A stretch of 64,000 nucleotides of DNA from JAJVHZ01 sp041395385 (GCA_041395385.1 JAWLAN010000007.1:195235-259234), one strand, 5' to 3'. Counted from the first letter of the stretch, positions 20,881 to 30,256 are shown. Made by a program: numbers and translations. Notes: generated from the sequence alone by a model not told the origin.

Positions 20881-21369
20881 ATGGCCGAGTCACCACGCGT
20901 AGGCGTCATCATGGGCAGCCGGTCCGACTGGGAGACCATGCGGCTGGCTGCGGACATTCTCTCAGAGTTCAGTGTAGACCACGAGTGCCGCATCGTCTCC
21001 GCGCACCGCACGCCCGAACTGCTCGCGCAATACGCGCGCGAGGCAGAGAAACGAGGCCTGCAGGTCATCATCGCGGGCGCCGGCGGCGCGGCGCACCTGC
21101 CCGGCATGGTGGCGGCGCACACGCTGCTTCCGGTCATCGGCGTTCCGGTGCAGAGCAAGGCTCTGAAGGGGCTGGATTCCCTGCTATCCATCGTGCAGAT
21201 GCCGGCGGGCGTCCCGGTGGCGACGGTGGCCATCGGCGAGGCGGGCGCGCGCAACGCCGGGTTGCTGGCGGTGGCGATGCTCGCCAATTCCGATACCGGG
21301 CTTCGGGAAAGGCTCCGGGAGTTCCGCGCCGCCCAGACGCAGCGGGTGCTGGAGGAAAAACTCCCATGA
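20881..21369 (+). CDS. purE: 5-(carboxyamino)imidazole ribonucleotide mutase
   Basis: 162 residues. The ATG 8 codons before the conserved GVIMGSRSDWETM was chosen, giving the normal class I PurE length. It also shows SAHRTPE and IAGAGGAAHLPGM, the substrate-binding loops. PurE converts N5-CAIR to CAIR in de novo purine synthesis, using the product of PurK. The stop overlaps the purK start (ATGA), the classic purEK arrangement. Confidence 0.96.
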   Translation: MAESPRVGVIMGSRSDWETMRLAADILSEFSVDHECRIVSAHRTPELLAQYAREAEKRGLQVIIAGAGGAAHLPGMVAAHTLLPVIGVPVQSKALKGLDSLLSIVQMPAGVPVATVAIGEAGARNAGLLAVAMLANSDTGLRERLREFRAAQTQRVLEEKLP

Positions 21370-22507
21370 ACGAGCGGCAGGTCATATTGCCCGGCGCCAC
21401 GCTCGGCGTGCTCGGCAGCGGCCAGCTCGGACGCATGTTCGCGATCGCCGCCCGCAGGCTCGGCTACCGGGTGCACGTGCTCTCGCCCGAGTACGACACG
21501 CCTACCGGGCAGGTCGCCGGATCTGGAGATCTCGGCGGAGTACCAGGATCGACGCCGTACGAAGTTCGCGCAGGGCGTCGCGGCGGTCACGTTCAGGTTC
21601 GAGAGCGTGCCGGCGATCACCGCCGAGACCGCGGCCAAGCATGCGCGGTGCGGCCAGCGGGCAGGTCCTGCATGTCGCCCAGAACCGCGCGCGCCGAAGG
21701 GTTGGCTGCGCGACAGCGCCATCCAGTGACGCCGTTCCGCAACGTGAGCACGCAGGGAGGGCTGCTGGCCGCGGTGGTCGAGCTCGGTACGCCGGCGGTG
21801 CTCAAGACCGCGGCGTTCGGCTATGACGGCAAGGGCCAGGTCGTGATCCGCAAAGGCCGACGAGCGGAGGCGGCGTGGCAAACGCTCAAGCGCCAGGAGT
21901 GCATCCTGGAAGGCCTTCGTGGCGTTCGAAGGAGATCTCGGTCGTGGCCGCGCGCGCACTGGACGGCAACCTCGTGTGCTACGGCCCGATGGTCAACACC
22001 CACGCCGACCACATCCTCGACACCTCGGTGACGCCGTACGACCTGCCGGCGCGCGCCGTGAAGGATTCCCTGGACATCGCCTGCAGCGTGATGGAAGGGC
22101 TGGAGGTGATCGGCGTGCTGTGTGTGGAGTTCTTCATGGAGAGCGACGGGCGCGTGATGGTCAACGAGCTCGCGCCCCGGCCGCACAACTCCGGCCATCT
22201 CACCATCGATGGCCACGTCACCTGCCAGTTCGAGCAGCAGGTGCGCGCCGTGTGCGGACTGCCGCTCGGCTCGCCCGCGATGGTGCGTCCGGCTGCCGCG
22301 ATGGCCAATTTGCTGGGCGATCTGTGGGAGGGCGGGGAGCCGCAGTGGCACCGCGCGCTCGCGACCCCGGCGGTGAAGCTGCATCTGTACGGCAAGGCCG
22401 AGGCGCGTGCGGGGCGCAAGATGGGTCATATCAACGCCGCTGCCGAGACGCCGGAGGAGGCCCTGCGCCTGGTCACCGCCGCGCGCGCCGCGCTCACGCG
22501 GCGCTAG
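21366..22507 (+). pseudogene. purK: N5-carboxyaminoimidazole ribonucleotide synthase, interrupted by several frameshifts
   Basis: The ATG overlaps the purE stop. The first 50 codons are clear PurK (LGVLGSGQLGRMFAIAARRL). Near 21519 an extra G shifts the frame. The ATP-grasp sequence then continues in other frames: DLEISAEYQDRRRTKFAQG, then QVLHVAQNRAR near 21665, then VTPFRNVSTQGGLLAAVVE near 21728. More shifts occur near 21650, 21700, 21722 and 21920. From about 21935 to the stop the frame is intact (EISVVAARALDGN, MVNELAPRPHNSGH). Between indels the protein sequence stays well conserved, so either a badly resolved stretch of assembly or very recent decay is likely. If real, conversion of AIR to N5-CAIR would be lost. 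Confidence 0.9.
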
Positions 22508-22813
22508 CTTCGAGCGGCGAGCGTGGCCGCTCGGTCGTCACAGTCCCGAGTCTGTACGCACTGCGCAGTGGTCGATGCAGCGCCCGGAGCGATCGCGGCC
22601 ATTGTCGATTCTGCCGCCGTCAATTCATGCAAACCGAATCCGGCGATGCATTTTTGGGGCATACTCAATCCCGGATGGCTGCCGGTCGGTATGCGGGACC
22701 TGCTTCGATGGTTGCTTGGTCAAGTTCGGGTGGGAAACTGGTTCCATCTTGTCTTTCCTTCGCCCGGGCCGGGCTGAAGGCGCCCGGTCATTTCAGACCT
22801 TGGGTGGCGGACC
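22508..22813. other. Intergenic stretch without a supported gene
   Basis: 306 bases after purK with somewhat lower GC in 22600-22760. Short open frames here show no family motif. An imperfect GC-rich hairpin near 22759-22783 (CCTTC...GAAGG arms) precedes the next gene. I see nothing else. Confidence 0.6.
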
Positions 22814-23158
22814 GTGACACTGGACTCGTCTCGCCTCTTCGTCGTTGCGAGTCTCTGGGTGCACGCTGAACCTGTTGCGCAGTTCGATGCCTATGAGCTC
22901 AAAGCGCTGAGCATCGCCCGTCGTCACCTGGGCAGGCTGGAGCAGGCAATTCGTGTGGCGACCAATGATCCAGGAGCTCCCTTTGAGATTCACGTGTTGT
23001 CATTTCCGACGGAGAGTCATTTTGCCGCCTTCCGGGCTGACGCCGAAATGACGGCGCTTTCGGGCGAACGCGACTCGGCAATTTATCGAACCGAGGTGAC
23101 CCTCGGGCGCAACGTGCCGGCGTATGCCGCCCGGCACCTCGCTGAATCGCAGCCGTGA
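22814..23158 (+). CDS. DUF1330-like small protein
   Basis: 114 residues from a GTG; no ATG is available near the conserved start. The pattern FVVASLWVHAEPVAQFDAYE, then EIHVLSFPTESHFAAFRAD, resembles the DUF1330 dimeric alpha/beta-barrel family (an ABM-like fold). Function is unknown and no catalytic residue is clear. It sits between purK and rnk on the same strand with loose spacing. Confidence 0.6.
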   Translation: MTLDSSRLFVVASLWVHAEPVAQFDAYELKALSIARRHLGRLEQAIRVATNDPGAPFEIHVLSFPTESHFAAFRADAEMTALSGERDSAIYRTEVTLGRNVPAYAARHLAESQP

Positions 23159-23265
23159 TCGATGGACTGCGGGTAATGGAGCGTTGAGCGCGGCGCGCTC
23201 CGCTTCGACATCGGATATCGTCGCGTCTTACCGGGTCGTAATGACATAGGCGTGAGGGGGCAGAG

Positions 23266-23679
23266 ATGTACACGAAACCCAAGGTAATCATATCGGCGCT
23301 GGACGCCGAACGGCTCGAGAAGCTCATACACTCGTTGCCGGGCGGCGCATTCCCGGGCAAGGACGACCTCGAGGCCGAATTGGCGCGTGCAGAGATCGTG
23401 GAACCAAGGGATGTCCCGCCCACGGTGGTGACGATGAATTCCACGGTGAGGTTCGAAGTCGTATCTTCGTCCGCGGAGTTCTGCCTGACGCTCGTGTATC
23501 CGAAGGATGTCGACGGGTCGGGCGAGACGATCTCCATTCTCGCGCCGGTTGGCAGCGCCCTGCTGGGGCTGTCTCAGGGCGACGAGATCGAATGGCCAAA
23601 GCCCGGTGGCGGGGTCTTGCGCGTGCGTATCAAGGAAGTCACCTATCAGCCCGAACGCTCGGGCGAATACCATCGTTGA
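23266..23679 (+). CDS. rnk: Regulator of nucleoside diphosphate kinase
   Basis: 137 residues. The N-terminal helical part (IISALDAERLEKLI) is followed by the GreA/GreB C-terminal-like domain: VTMNSTVRFEV, CLTLVYPKDVDGSGETISIL, PVGSALLGLSQGDEIEWP. Rnk binds RNA polymerase in the secondary channel region and was described as affecting nucleoside diphosphate kinase levels. Length is normal for Rnk. A ribosome site GAGGGGGCAG precedes the ATG. Confidence 0.93.
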   Translation: MYTKPKVIISALDAERLEKLIHSLPGGAFPGKDDLEAELARAEIVEPRDVPPTVVTMNSTVRFEVVSSSAEFCLTLVYPKDVDGSGETISILAPVGSALLGLSQGDEIEWPKPGGGVLRVRIKEVTYQPERSGEYHR

Positions 23680-24180
23680 TAAGCCTTGCGTACAGTGCGT
23701 CGTGGTGCGCGATGGCACGCTGCACGGGATCGTGAGGAGCGGCGGCGACCCGGTCGGCGCATTGCGCCGGCGCTGCGGCGCGGTCTTCGGCGATTATCGC
23801 CACCGGTTCTCCGGATAGGGGATCCGGACGCACCCGGGCGGGCCCGGCGCGTCGCTTTCCGGCTGCAAGGGCAAGGTCGAACCGATGCTGCGCCCCGGAC
23901 GCTTGCGGCGTGTCGGCATCCCGGCGAGATCGCTCGCTGTAACCCAGGGCAAAGGCGGCGCATCAATACCCCACAGGCCGAGGACCCACGAGGACCCACG
24001 AGGACCCGCATGCACCGGATTCCGTCGGGGCGCAAGACGGGGATATCCGCCATGCGTGAGGTGCGACACTGCCGGGGTGCCAGAATATTGATGTGGTGCC
24101 CAAAATTAAGGAAGTCTTAACGAAGTGTTTCCGGCTACCATTCCTGAAAGGCCGGTCGGGCAAGGAGATCAAGGCGGCAT
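23680..24180. other. Intergenic stretch with a short tandem repeat
   Basis: 501 bases with no convincing gene. At 23972-24008 there are two and a half copies of the 10-mer GAGGACCCAC. An AT-richer patch at about 24085-24135 precedes the SxtJ gene and is a plausible promoter region, though no clean -35/-10 pair can be assigned. Confidence 0.6.
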
Positions 24181-24606
24181 ATGGCGCACGAAAGGCTTTC
24201 CGCGCACCACGAACAGCCCATCAAGGGCTCCTCGAACCGAAGTTTCGGTCTGATCTTCGCGGCGTTCTTCTGCATCATCGCGCTGCTACCCCTGTTCTCG
24301 CGTGGCGAGCTCCGGCCCTGGGCGTTGATGGTGGCCGCCGTCTTCGTGGTCATCGCGATCGCGGTGCCGTCGGTCCTCACCCCGCTCAACCGGGCGTGGA
24401 TGCGGCTAGGCCTGCTCCTGCACCGGGTCGTGAACCCGGTCGTGCTTGGGTTGATGTTCCTCGTCGCGATCGTGCCCATCGGCCTGCTGATGAGGCTCAT
24501 CGGCAAGGACCTGCTGAGATTGAAGTTCTCGAAGGATGCATCGAGCTACTGGATCGTCCGCGAACCGAAAGGACCGGATCCACGCAGTCTCAATCGGCAG
24601 TTCTGA
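24181..24606 (+). CDS. SxtJ family membrane protein
   Basis: 141 residues with three to four hydrophobic segments (about 23-40, 47-64, 82-103) and a short charged tail. The N-terminal SNRSFGLIFAAFFCIIALLPL and the order of genes identify it as the SxtJ family, small membrane proteins named from the saxitoxin cluster and found widely beside carbamoyltransferases. Biochemical role unknown. It is 20 bases upstream of the DUF5989 gene. Confidence 0.88.
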   Translation: MAHERLSAHHEQPIKGSSNRSFGLIFAAFFCIIALLPLFSRGELRPWALMVAAVFVVIAIAVPSVLTPLNRAWMRLGLLLHRVVNPVVLGLMFLVAIVPIGLLMRLIGKDLLRLKFSKDASSYWIVREPKGPDPRSLNRQF

Positions 24607-24626
24607 TCCTTACAGAGGTGACTGAC

Positions 24627-24776
24627 ATGTCATTCGTCCGGGAGCTGTGGGAGTTCATGCGCGAGCGCAAGAAGTTCTGGCTGCTGCCGATCGTGATCGT
24701 CATGTTCCTGGTGGGCGGCCTGATGATCGCGGTGAAGGGCTCCGCGGTAGCGCCCTTCATCTACACGCTGTTCTGA
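24627..24776 (+). CDS. DUF5989 family small membrane protein
   Basis: 49 residues, easily missed. It starts MSFVRELWEFMRERKKFWLL and continues with one membrane helix (IVIVMFLVGGLMIAV). This matches the DUF5989 proteins that typically sit between SxtJ and the carbamoyltransferase. A ribosome site AGAGGTG precedes the ATG. Role unknown, presumably a membrane partner of SxtJ. Confidence 0.88.
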   Translation: MSFVRELWEFMRERKKFWLLPIVIVMFLVGGLMIAVKGSAVAPFIYTLF

Positions 24777-24784
24777 GCGGCGTC

Positions 24785-26617
24785 GTGCGCATACTCGGGA
24801 TCTCCGCCCTGTATCACGACAGCGCCGCGGCCCTCGTCGACGACGGCGACGTCGTGGCGGCGGCGCAGGAAGAGCGCTTCACGCGCAAGAAGCACGACTC
24901 GGGTTTCCCGGCCAATGCGGTGGACTACTGCCTGCGCGAGGCGGGGATACGGCTCGCGGACGTCGATTACGTCGTCTTCTACGACAAGCCGTTCCTGAAA
25001 TTCGAGCGCCTGCTCGAGACCTATCTGGCCTTCGCCCCGCGCGGATTCGCGTCCTTCCGCATGGCGGTGCCGATCTGGCTGCAGGAGAAGCTGTTCCTGA
25101 AGTCGCTGCTCAAGGAGGAACTGGGCAAGTGGGCCCCGGATTATGACTGGGAGAGCCGCCTGCTGTTCTCCGAGCATCATCTCTCGCATGCGGCCAGCGC
25201 CTTCTTCCCCTCGCCGTTCGAGGAGGCCGTGGTGCTCACGATGGACGGGGTCGGGGAGTGGACGACGACCTCGCTGGCGGTCGGCCGCGGCAACGAACTG
25301 AAGATCCACAAGGAGATCCACTTCCCGCATTCGCTCGGCCTGCTGTACTCCGCATTCACCTATTACACCGGCTTCAAGGTCAACTCCGGCGAGTACAAGG
25401 TCATGGGGCTGGCGCCCTACGGCGAGCCGCGTTTCGTCAAGCAGATCTACGACCATCTCATCGACGTCAAGGCAGACGGCTCGTTCCGTCTCAACATGAA
25501 ATATTTCGACTACTGCACCGGCCTGCGCATGACCAACGGCCGGTTCGACGCGCTGTTCGGGGGGGCGCCGCGCAAGGCGGAGGACACTCTCACCCAGCGG
25601 GAGATGGATCTCGCCGCCTCGATACAGCGCGTGACCGAGGACGTCGTGCGCAAACTCGTGGGCTCGATCGTCGCCGAGACCGGGATCCGCAACGTCTGTC
25701 TGGCCGGCGGCGTGGCCCTGAACTGCGTGGCGAACGGCAAGGTGCTGCGCGACGGCATCGCGAAAAAACTGTGGATCCAGCCCGCCGCCGGTGACGCCGG
25801 GGGCGCGCTCGGCGCCGCGCTCAACGGCTACCACCTCTACAACGGCGGGGCGCGGAAGGTCCACGCGCAGGACGGCATGAAGGGCGCGTTCCTCGGGCCG
25901 TCCTTCGCGCAGCGCGACATCGAGGAGCGGCTCAAGGCGGCAGGGGCGGATTTCGAGGTCCTGGACGACGGTGCGTTGCTCGATGTCTGTGCGCGCGGGC
26001 TCGCGGACGAAAAGGCGCTGGGCTGGTTCCAGGGACGCATGGAGTTCGGTCCTCGCGCGCTCGGCGGCCGCTCGATACTCGGTGACCCGCGTTCGCCCAC
26101 CATGCAGTCGGTGCTGAACCTGAAGGTCAAGTATCGCGAGTCGTTCCGGCCGTTCGCGCCGTCGGTGCTGCGCGAGCGCGTGGCCGAGTGGTTCGAGCTC
26201 GACGGCGACAGCCCCTACATGCTGCTGGTCGCGGACGTGGTCGAGCGCAGGCGCAAGGCGATGACCGAGGCGGAGCAGAAGCTCTTCGGCATCGCCAGGC
26301 TCAACGTGCCGCGTTCCGATATCCCGGCGGTGACGCACGTGGACTATTCGGCGCGCATCCAAACCGTGCATGCACACACCAATCCCCGCTACCACGCGCT
26401 CATCTCGCGGTTCAACGAGCTCACGGGCTGCCCGGTCGTCGTGAACACGAGCTTCAATGTCCGCGGCGAGCCGATCGTGGGGTCACCGGAGGACGCCTTC
26501 CGATGCTTCATGGGCACGGAGATCGAGTTGCTGGCCGTGGGGAATTGCCTGTTGCGCAAGGAGAACCAGAACCCGGCGCTCAAACAGCAGTACGAGAGCC
26601 GGTTCGAACTGGACTGA
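24785..26617 (+). CDS. Carbamoyltransferase (NodU/SxtI family)
   Basis: 610 residues from a GTG 8 bases after the DUF5989 stop; the start is placed directly before RILGISALYHDSAAALV, the N-terminus of the YrdC/Kae1-like domain. HHLSHAASAFFPSPF, LTMDGVGEW, CLAGGVALNCVANGK and GRMEFGPRALGGRSILGDPR are the family's metal, nucleotide and carbamoyl-adenylate motifs. Members transfer carbamoyl from carbamoyl phosphate to hydroxyls of small molecules or glycans via carbamoyl-AMP. It is followed 2 bases later by an SGNH hydrolase gene. The acceptor is unknown. Confidence 0.95.
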   Translation: MRILGISALYHDSAAALVDDGDVVAAAQEERFTRKKHDSGFPANAVDYCLREAGIRLADVDYVVFYDKPFLKFERLLETYLAFAPRGFASFRMAVPIWLQEKLFLKSLLKEELGKWAPDYDWESRLLFSEHHLSHAASAFFPSPFEEAVVLTMDGVGEWTTTSLAVGRGNELKIHKEIHFPHSLGLLYSAFTYYTGFKVNSGEYKVMGLAPYGEPRFVKQIYDHLIDVKADGSFRLNMKYFDYCTGLRMTNGRFDALFGGAPRKAEDTLTQREMDLAASIQRVTEDVVRKLVGSIVAETGIRNVCLAGGVALNCVANGKVLRDGIAKKLWIQPAAGDAGGALGAALNGYHLYNGGARKVHAQDGMKGAFLGPSFAQRDIEERLKAAGADFEVLDDGALLDVCARGLADEKALGWFQGRMEFGPRALGGRSILGDPRSPTMQSVLNLKVKYRESFRPFAPSVLRERVAEWFELDGDSPYMLLVADVVERRRKAMTEAEQKLFGIARLNVPRSDIPAVTHVDYSARIQTVHAHTNPRYHALISRFNELTGCPVVVNTSFNVRGEPIVGSPEDAFRCFMGTEIELLAVGNCLLRKENQNPALKQQYESRFELD

Positions 26618-26619
26618 AC

Positions 26620-27657
26620 ATGGACAAACACCGACCCCGCAGAAAGTGGAGCGTGGCCCTGGCAGGCATGGTGATCGTCGGCGTGGTCTGCTACGCGCTG
26701 GGAGAAATCATGGTGCGGCTGTTCGAGCCGGGGGCGTCACGCTATCCCAACCAGCATTTCTCGCTGGACTACGGGCCGGTCGACTATCCCAATCGCCGCA
26801 TCGTGCACACCGTGCCGGGCCAATGGCGTTTCGAGTACACGACCAACCGTTTCGGGCACCGGGGCGAGGAGCCCGAGGTCGCGAGCAGCTACCCGGTCCC
26901 GAACGTGCTGTTGCTGGGCGATTCCTACACGTTCGGCATCGGACTGAGCGACGAGGACGAACTGGGCGCGGTCATGCGGCGGACGTTCGCGGGCCGCGCC
27001 GGAGTCATCAATATCGCCACCCAGAACTGGGGACTGGCGCAGCAGATCCGCCGCTACTACGAGCTGGGCCAGGTCTTCCAGCCCAAGGTCGTGGTGCTGG
27101 TCTTCTGCTCCAACGACCCTGCCGAAAACCTCGACTACCCGGTGGCGAAGTTCGCGGACGGCCGGTTCGTGTTCCAGTCCGCGCCGCATGATTTCGGCAT
27201 GGTCGAGAGGTTCATCAAGAAGTACTTCCCGGATTCCTGGCTGATACAGAAGAGCCAGCTCTATGTCTTCGCCCGCTACGTGGCATACAAGATCTCCCGG
27301 CGGGAAGAGGCGGTGGCCGCGGCGATGGAGAACCGGGAAGGCGCCAGCGGCAAGGTGTCGAAGGCTGAGAGAAACCACGTGGAGCTGCTCGAGGCATTCG
27401 CGAATGACCTCAAGAGCAGGGGTGTGGGGCTGGTGATGATCTCCGTGCCCGGGCAGTTGCAGAAGTTCCGCTACATCACCGGCAAGGTGGAGGAGTTCGG
27501 CCAGGCCGGCCTGCTTCGTTATGTCGAGGTCCGGGACTGGGTGGGGGAGAAAGGGCTCGACGAATCCCCCGAGGGCCACTGGGGACCGGAGACCCTGCGT
27601 TCGATCGCGCAACATCTCATCGCGTTGCTCGAACAGGATTACCTCGCACAGCAGTGA
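26620..27657 (+). CDS. SGNH/GDSL hydrolase-family protein, membrane anchored
   Basis: 345 residues. A basic N-terminus and one hydrophobic segment (about 11-31) suggest a signal anchor, with the rest periplasmic. Block I is clear: LLLGDSYTFGIGLSDEDE (Ser about residue 105). A block III-like FCSNDPAEN follows. The final block reads SPEGHWGPE: the His is present, but the usual Asp three residues earlier is replaced by Pro, so catalysis may differ. Such proteins sit beside SxtJ/DUF5989/carbamoyltransferase genes and probably act on the same molecule as esterase or acyltransferase. It starts 2 bases after the preceding stop. Confidence 0.85.
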   Translation: MDKHRPRRKWSVALAGMVIVGVVCYALGEIMVRLFEPGASRYPNQHFSLDYGPVDYPNRRIVHTVPGQWRFEYTTNRFGHRGEEPEVASSYPVPNVLLLGDSYTFGIGLSDEDELGAVMRRTFAGRAGVINIATQNWGLAQQIRRYYELGQVFQPKVVVLVFCSNDPAENLDYPVAKFADGRFVFQSAPHDFGMVERFIKKYFPDSWLIQKSQLYVFARYVAYKISRREEAVAAAMENREGASGKVSKAERNHVELLEAFANDLKSRGVGLVMISVPGQLQKFRYITGKVEEFGQAGLLRYVEVRDWVGEKGLDESPEGHWGPETLRSIAQHLIALLEQDYLAQQ

Positions 27658-27707
27658 CGGTCCGCGCGCACCTGCACGGACATGCGCGGGTGCGGCCATC
27701 CCTGCCG

Positions 27708-29615
27708 TCAGTTTCTGTAGCCCGCGGCCTGAAGTTCGAACAACTCGGCGTAACGTCCGCCCGCGGCCAGCAGTTCCTCGTGCGTGCCGGCGGCCTCTAT
27801 CTCGCCCTCGGCGAGCACGAGAATGCGATCGGCCATGCGCACGCTGGAGAAGCGATGTGAGATCAGCACCGCGGTCTTGCCCTCGCTCAGCTCCTTGAAG
27901 CGCTTGAACACCTCGAATTCCGCGCGGGCGTCGAGAGCGGCCGTGGGTTCGTCCAGGATAAGGACCTGCGCGTCACGCATGTAAGCCCGTGCGATGGCGA
28001 CCTTCTGCCATTCTCCTCCGGAGAGTTCCACGCCGGTGCGGAAGCGCTTGCCGATAATCTGGTCGTAGCCTTTCGGCAGCCGCCGGATGACCTCGTCGGC
28101 CATGCTGCGCCGCGCGGCCTCCGCGATGCGCGTTCGATCCTCGCGTGCCTCGATGCAGCCCACGGCGATGTTGTCGGCCGCGCTGAAGTGATAGTGGACG
28201 AAATCCTGGAAGATGACGCCGATGCTTGCCCGCAGCGCATCGGGATCATGGTCGCGGAGGTCGCGGCCATCGAGAAGTATGCGGCCCTCGTCCGGGTCGT
28301 AAAGCCGTGCCAGCAACTTCACCAGGGTGGTCTTGCCGGCGCCGTTCTCGCCGACCAGCGCCAGCACCTCGCCCCTATGCAGCGTGAAATTCAGGTGACG
28401 CACCGCCCAGCGTTCAGCCCCCGGATAGCGGAAACCGACGTCCTCGAAGGTGAAGCCCTGGCGGATCGGCACCGGGACCGGCCGCGGATCAGACGGCGCG
28501 ACGATCTCCGGCTTGATCTCGAAGAACGAGAACAGATCGTCGAGGTAGAGCGCCTGCCCGGCGACCTGGGAGAAGCCGATCAACAGGTTCTCGAGCAGGT
28601 TGCGCAGTCGCCGGAAGGATCCCGACAGGAAGGCGAGATCGCCGATGGTGAACGTGCCTTGCAGCGTGCGCCAGGCGATCAACGCGTAGGCGAAGTAATA
28701 GCCGACAGTACCGATCGCGGTGAACGCGCCGCCCCACGCGGCGCGGCGGATTGCAAGCCGGCGGTTGGCGTCGTAGATCCGCAGGGCGAGGGCGCGATAG
28801 CGTTCGATCAGGAAGCCGTGGAGACCGAAGATCTTGACCTCCTTGGCCGTCTCCACGCTGGCTCCGGTCTGCCGCACGTAGTCGAGCTCGCGCCGTTCCG
28901 GCGTGCGTTCATAGTTCAGCGAATAGCTCAGCGCGTTGAAATGCACTTCGCCGATGAACGACGGGAGCAATGCCACCGCCAGCAGCGCGATGAGCCACGG
29001 TGCATAGAGCATGAGCCCGATCGCGAAGGCGATGATTGTAATGACGTCCTGCGCCTGCCCGAGGAGTTGGCCGAGCAGGGCCGAGCGGCCCATGGTCTGC
29101 CGTCTCGCGCGCTCGAGGCGGTCCTGCAGCTCGCTGTCCTCGAAGTCCTCGAGGTCGAGGGTGGCGGCATGCGTCATCAGCCGCACGCTGGTGACGTTGG
29201 AGAACTTTTCCGCCAGCAACGAATCCAGCAGCGATACGAATCGGCCGAGCCCATCTGAAAAGACGGCCAGGCCGAGTTCCAGCGCGAGCAGCGCGATCAG
29301 ATGGTCGAGCAGGCCGCTCGAGAACCACGACGCGAGACTGTCCGTGGCGCCGCCGGCGCCGACGAGGCGGACTACCTCGTCGATGATGAGTTTGCCCACG
29401 TACAGCGTCGCGACGGGAAGCATCGCGCGCACGATGCGCGCGGCAACGTTCCCCGCTGTCATCCAGGGATCGGTCTGCCAGACGAGCTGGAGAAATGGGG
29501 GCAGGTTGCGCAGCGCTCCGAAACGCTCGCGCAACGAAGTACGCGGCAACGGCGGATGGCTGCCTGCGCCCGTTCCGGGAAGCGCGCGTCCGCCCATGCT
29601 GTATTGGCGCGGCAT
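27708..29615 (-). CDS. ABC exporter, fused permease/ATPase
   Basis: 635 residues. Six membrane segments fill about residues 60-330. A C-terminal nucleotide-binding domain has Walker A VGENGAGKTTLVKLL (about 421), the signature ELSGGEWQKVAIARAY, Walker B VLILDEPTAALD and the H-loop in VLISHRFSSV. This is a half-transporter that would dimerise. Substrate is not readable. It converges with the carbamoyltransferase cassette, separated by 50 bases, and could export its product, but the opposite orientation makes that speculative. Confidence 0.92.
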   Translation of the reverse strand: MPRQYSMGGRALPGTGAGSHPPLPRTSLRERFGALRNLPPFLQLVWQTDPWMTAGNVAARIVRAMLPVATLYVGKLIIDEVVRLVGAGGATDSLASWFSSGLLDHLIALLALELGLAVFSDGLGRFVSLLDSLLAEKFSNVTSVRLMTHAATLDLEDFEDSELQDRLERARRQTMGRSALLGQLLGQAQDVITIIAFAIGLMLYAPWLIALLAVALLPSFIGEVHFNALSYSLNYERTPERRELDYVRQTGASVETAKEVKIFGLHGFLIERYRALALRIYDANRRLAIRRAAWGGAFTAIGTVGYYFAYALIAWRTLQGTFTIGDLAFLSGSFRRLRNLLENLLIGFSQVAGQALYLDDLFSFFEIKPEIVAPSDPRPVPVPIRQGFTFEDVGFRYPGAERWAVRHLNFTLHRGEVLALVGENGAGKTTLVKLLARLYDPDEGRILLDGRDLRDHDPDALRASIGVIFQDFVHYHFSAADNIAVGCIEAREDRTRIAEAARRSMADEVIRRLPKGYDQIIGKRFRTGVELSGGEWQKVAIARAYMRDAQVLILDEPTAALDARAEFEVFKRFKELSEGKTAVLISHRFSSVRMADRILVLAEGEIEAAGTHEELLAAGGRYAELFELQAAGYRN

Positions 29616-29676
29616 TCCGTGATCAGAGCACGGATGCCGCGCCAGGACTACGGCCGGCCGTCAAGACCGGCCGGCA

Positions 29677-30216
29677 TCACTGCGGGGCATCGGGCGGCGG
29701 GGGCGGCGGCGTGCCGGCCGGCGGGGGCGGAGGCGTGTAGGTGCTTACCGGTGCCTGCTGCAACTGGTAGCTGCCGTAGCTGGACATGGGAACCTGGTTG
29801 CCCTTGGCGTACATGCACTGCATGTATGCGATGTCGTAGCGATCCTGCACCGTCGAGCCAGACCGGCCATACGTGTCGTAGCCGTAGGCGCTGCCCACGA
29901 TCAGGCCGCCACCGGCGCCGATGGCCGCGCCCGCGCCCGGGTCGCCGGTCGCCGCGCCGATGAGGGCGCCGGCGGCGGCGCCTATCGCCGTGGTCACCGC
30001 TGCGCTCGAAACGGCACTGTCCGACGCCGATCTCTGTGCGCTCTTGCCGATGGCCTGGTCCGCGTACATGCGGCAGACGGCATCGTCCTCGCGAAACTGC
30101 TCGAAGCTCTTGGAGGTCCCCGGCATCACCGCGACGCTCGGTCCGTCTGGAATGGTCGCGCAGCCCGCCAGTGCGGCCAACGCGGCCATCGAGATCATCT
30201 TGGGAGTTCGAATCAT
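29677..30216 (-). CDS. Glycine-zipper (YMGG-like) lipoprotein
   Basis: 179 residues. The lipoprotein signal ends at the lipobox LAGC (Cys about 19). The middle contains a Gly/Ala zipper (AIGAAAGALIGAATGDPGAG) and GGLIVGSAYG. Two conserved cysteines appear in DDAVCRMYA and AYMQCMYAKG. The C-terminus is a Pro-rich tail (PPPPPAG repeats). It is probably an outer-membrane lipoprotein of unknown role. Confidence 0.8.
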   Translation of the reverse strand: MIRTPKMISMAALAALAGCATIPDGPSVAVMPGTSKSFEQFREDDAVCRMYADQAIGKSAQRSASDSAVSSAAVTTAIGAAAGALIGAATGDPGAGAAIGAGGGLIVGSAYGYDTYGRSGSTVQDRYDIAYMQCMYAKGNQVPMSSYGSYQLQQAPVSTYTPPPPPAGTPPPPPPDAPQ

Positions 30217-30256
30217 TGATTTGTCTCCGTGTAGTTTTCCGGTCCGTTGTTCGCGG

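Noticed and set aside
23702..23818. A short coding continuation after rnk (RDGTLHGIVRSGGDP)
   Set aside because: It has no plausible start or ribosome site and no recognised family.
23972..24008. The 10-bp repeat GAGGACCCAC as a regulatory array
   Set aside because: Only about two and a half copies, away from the next start; too little to interpret.
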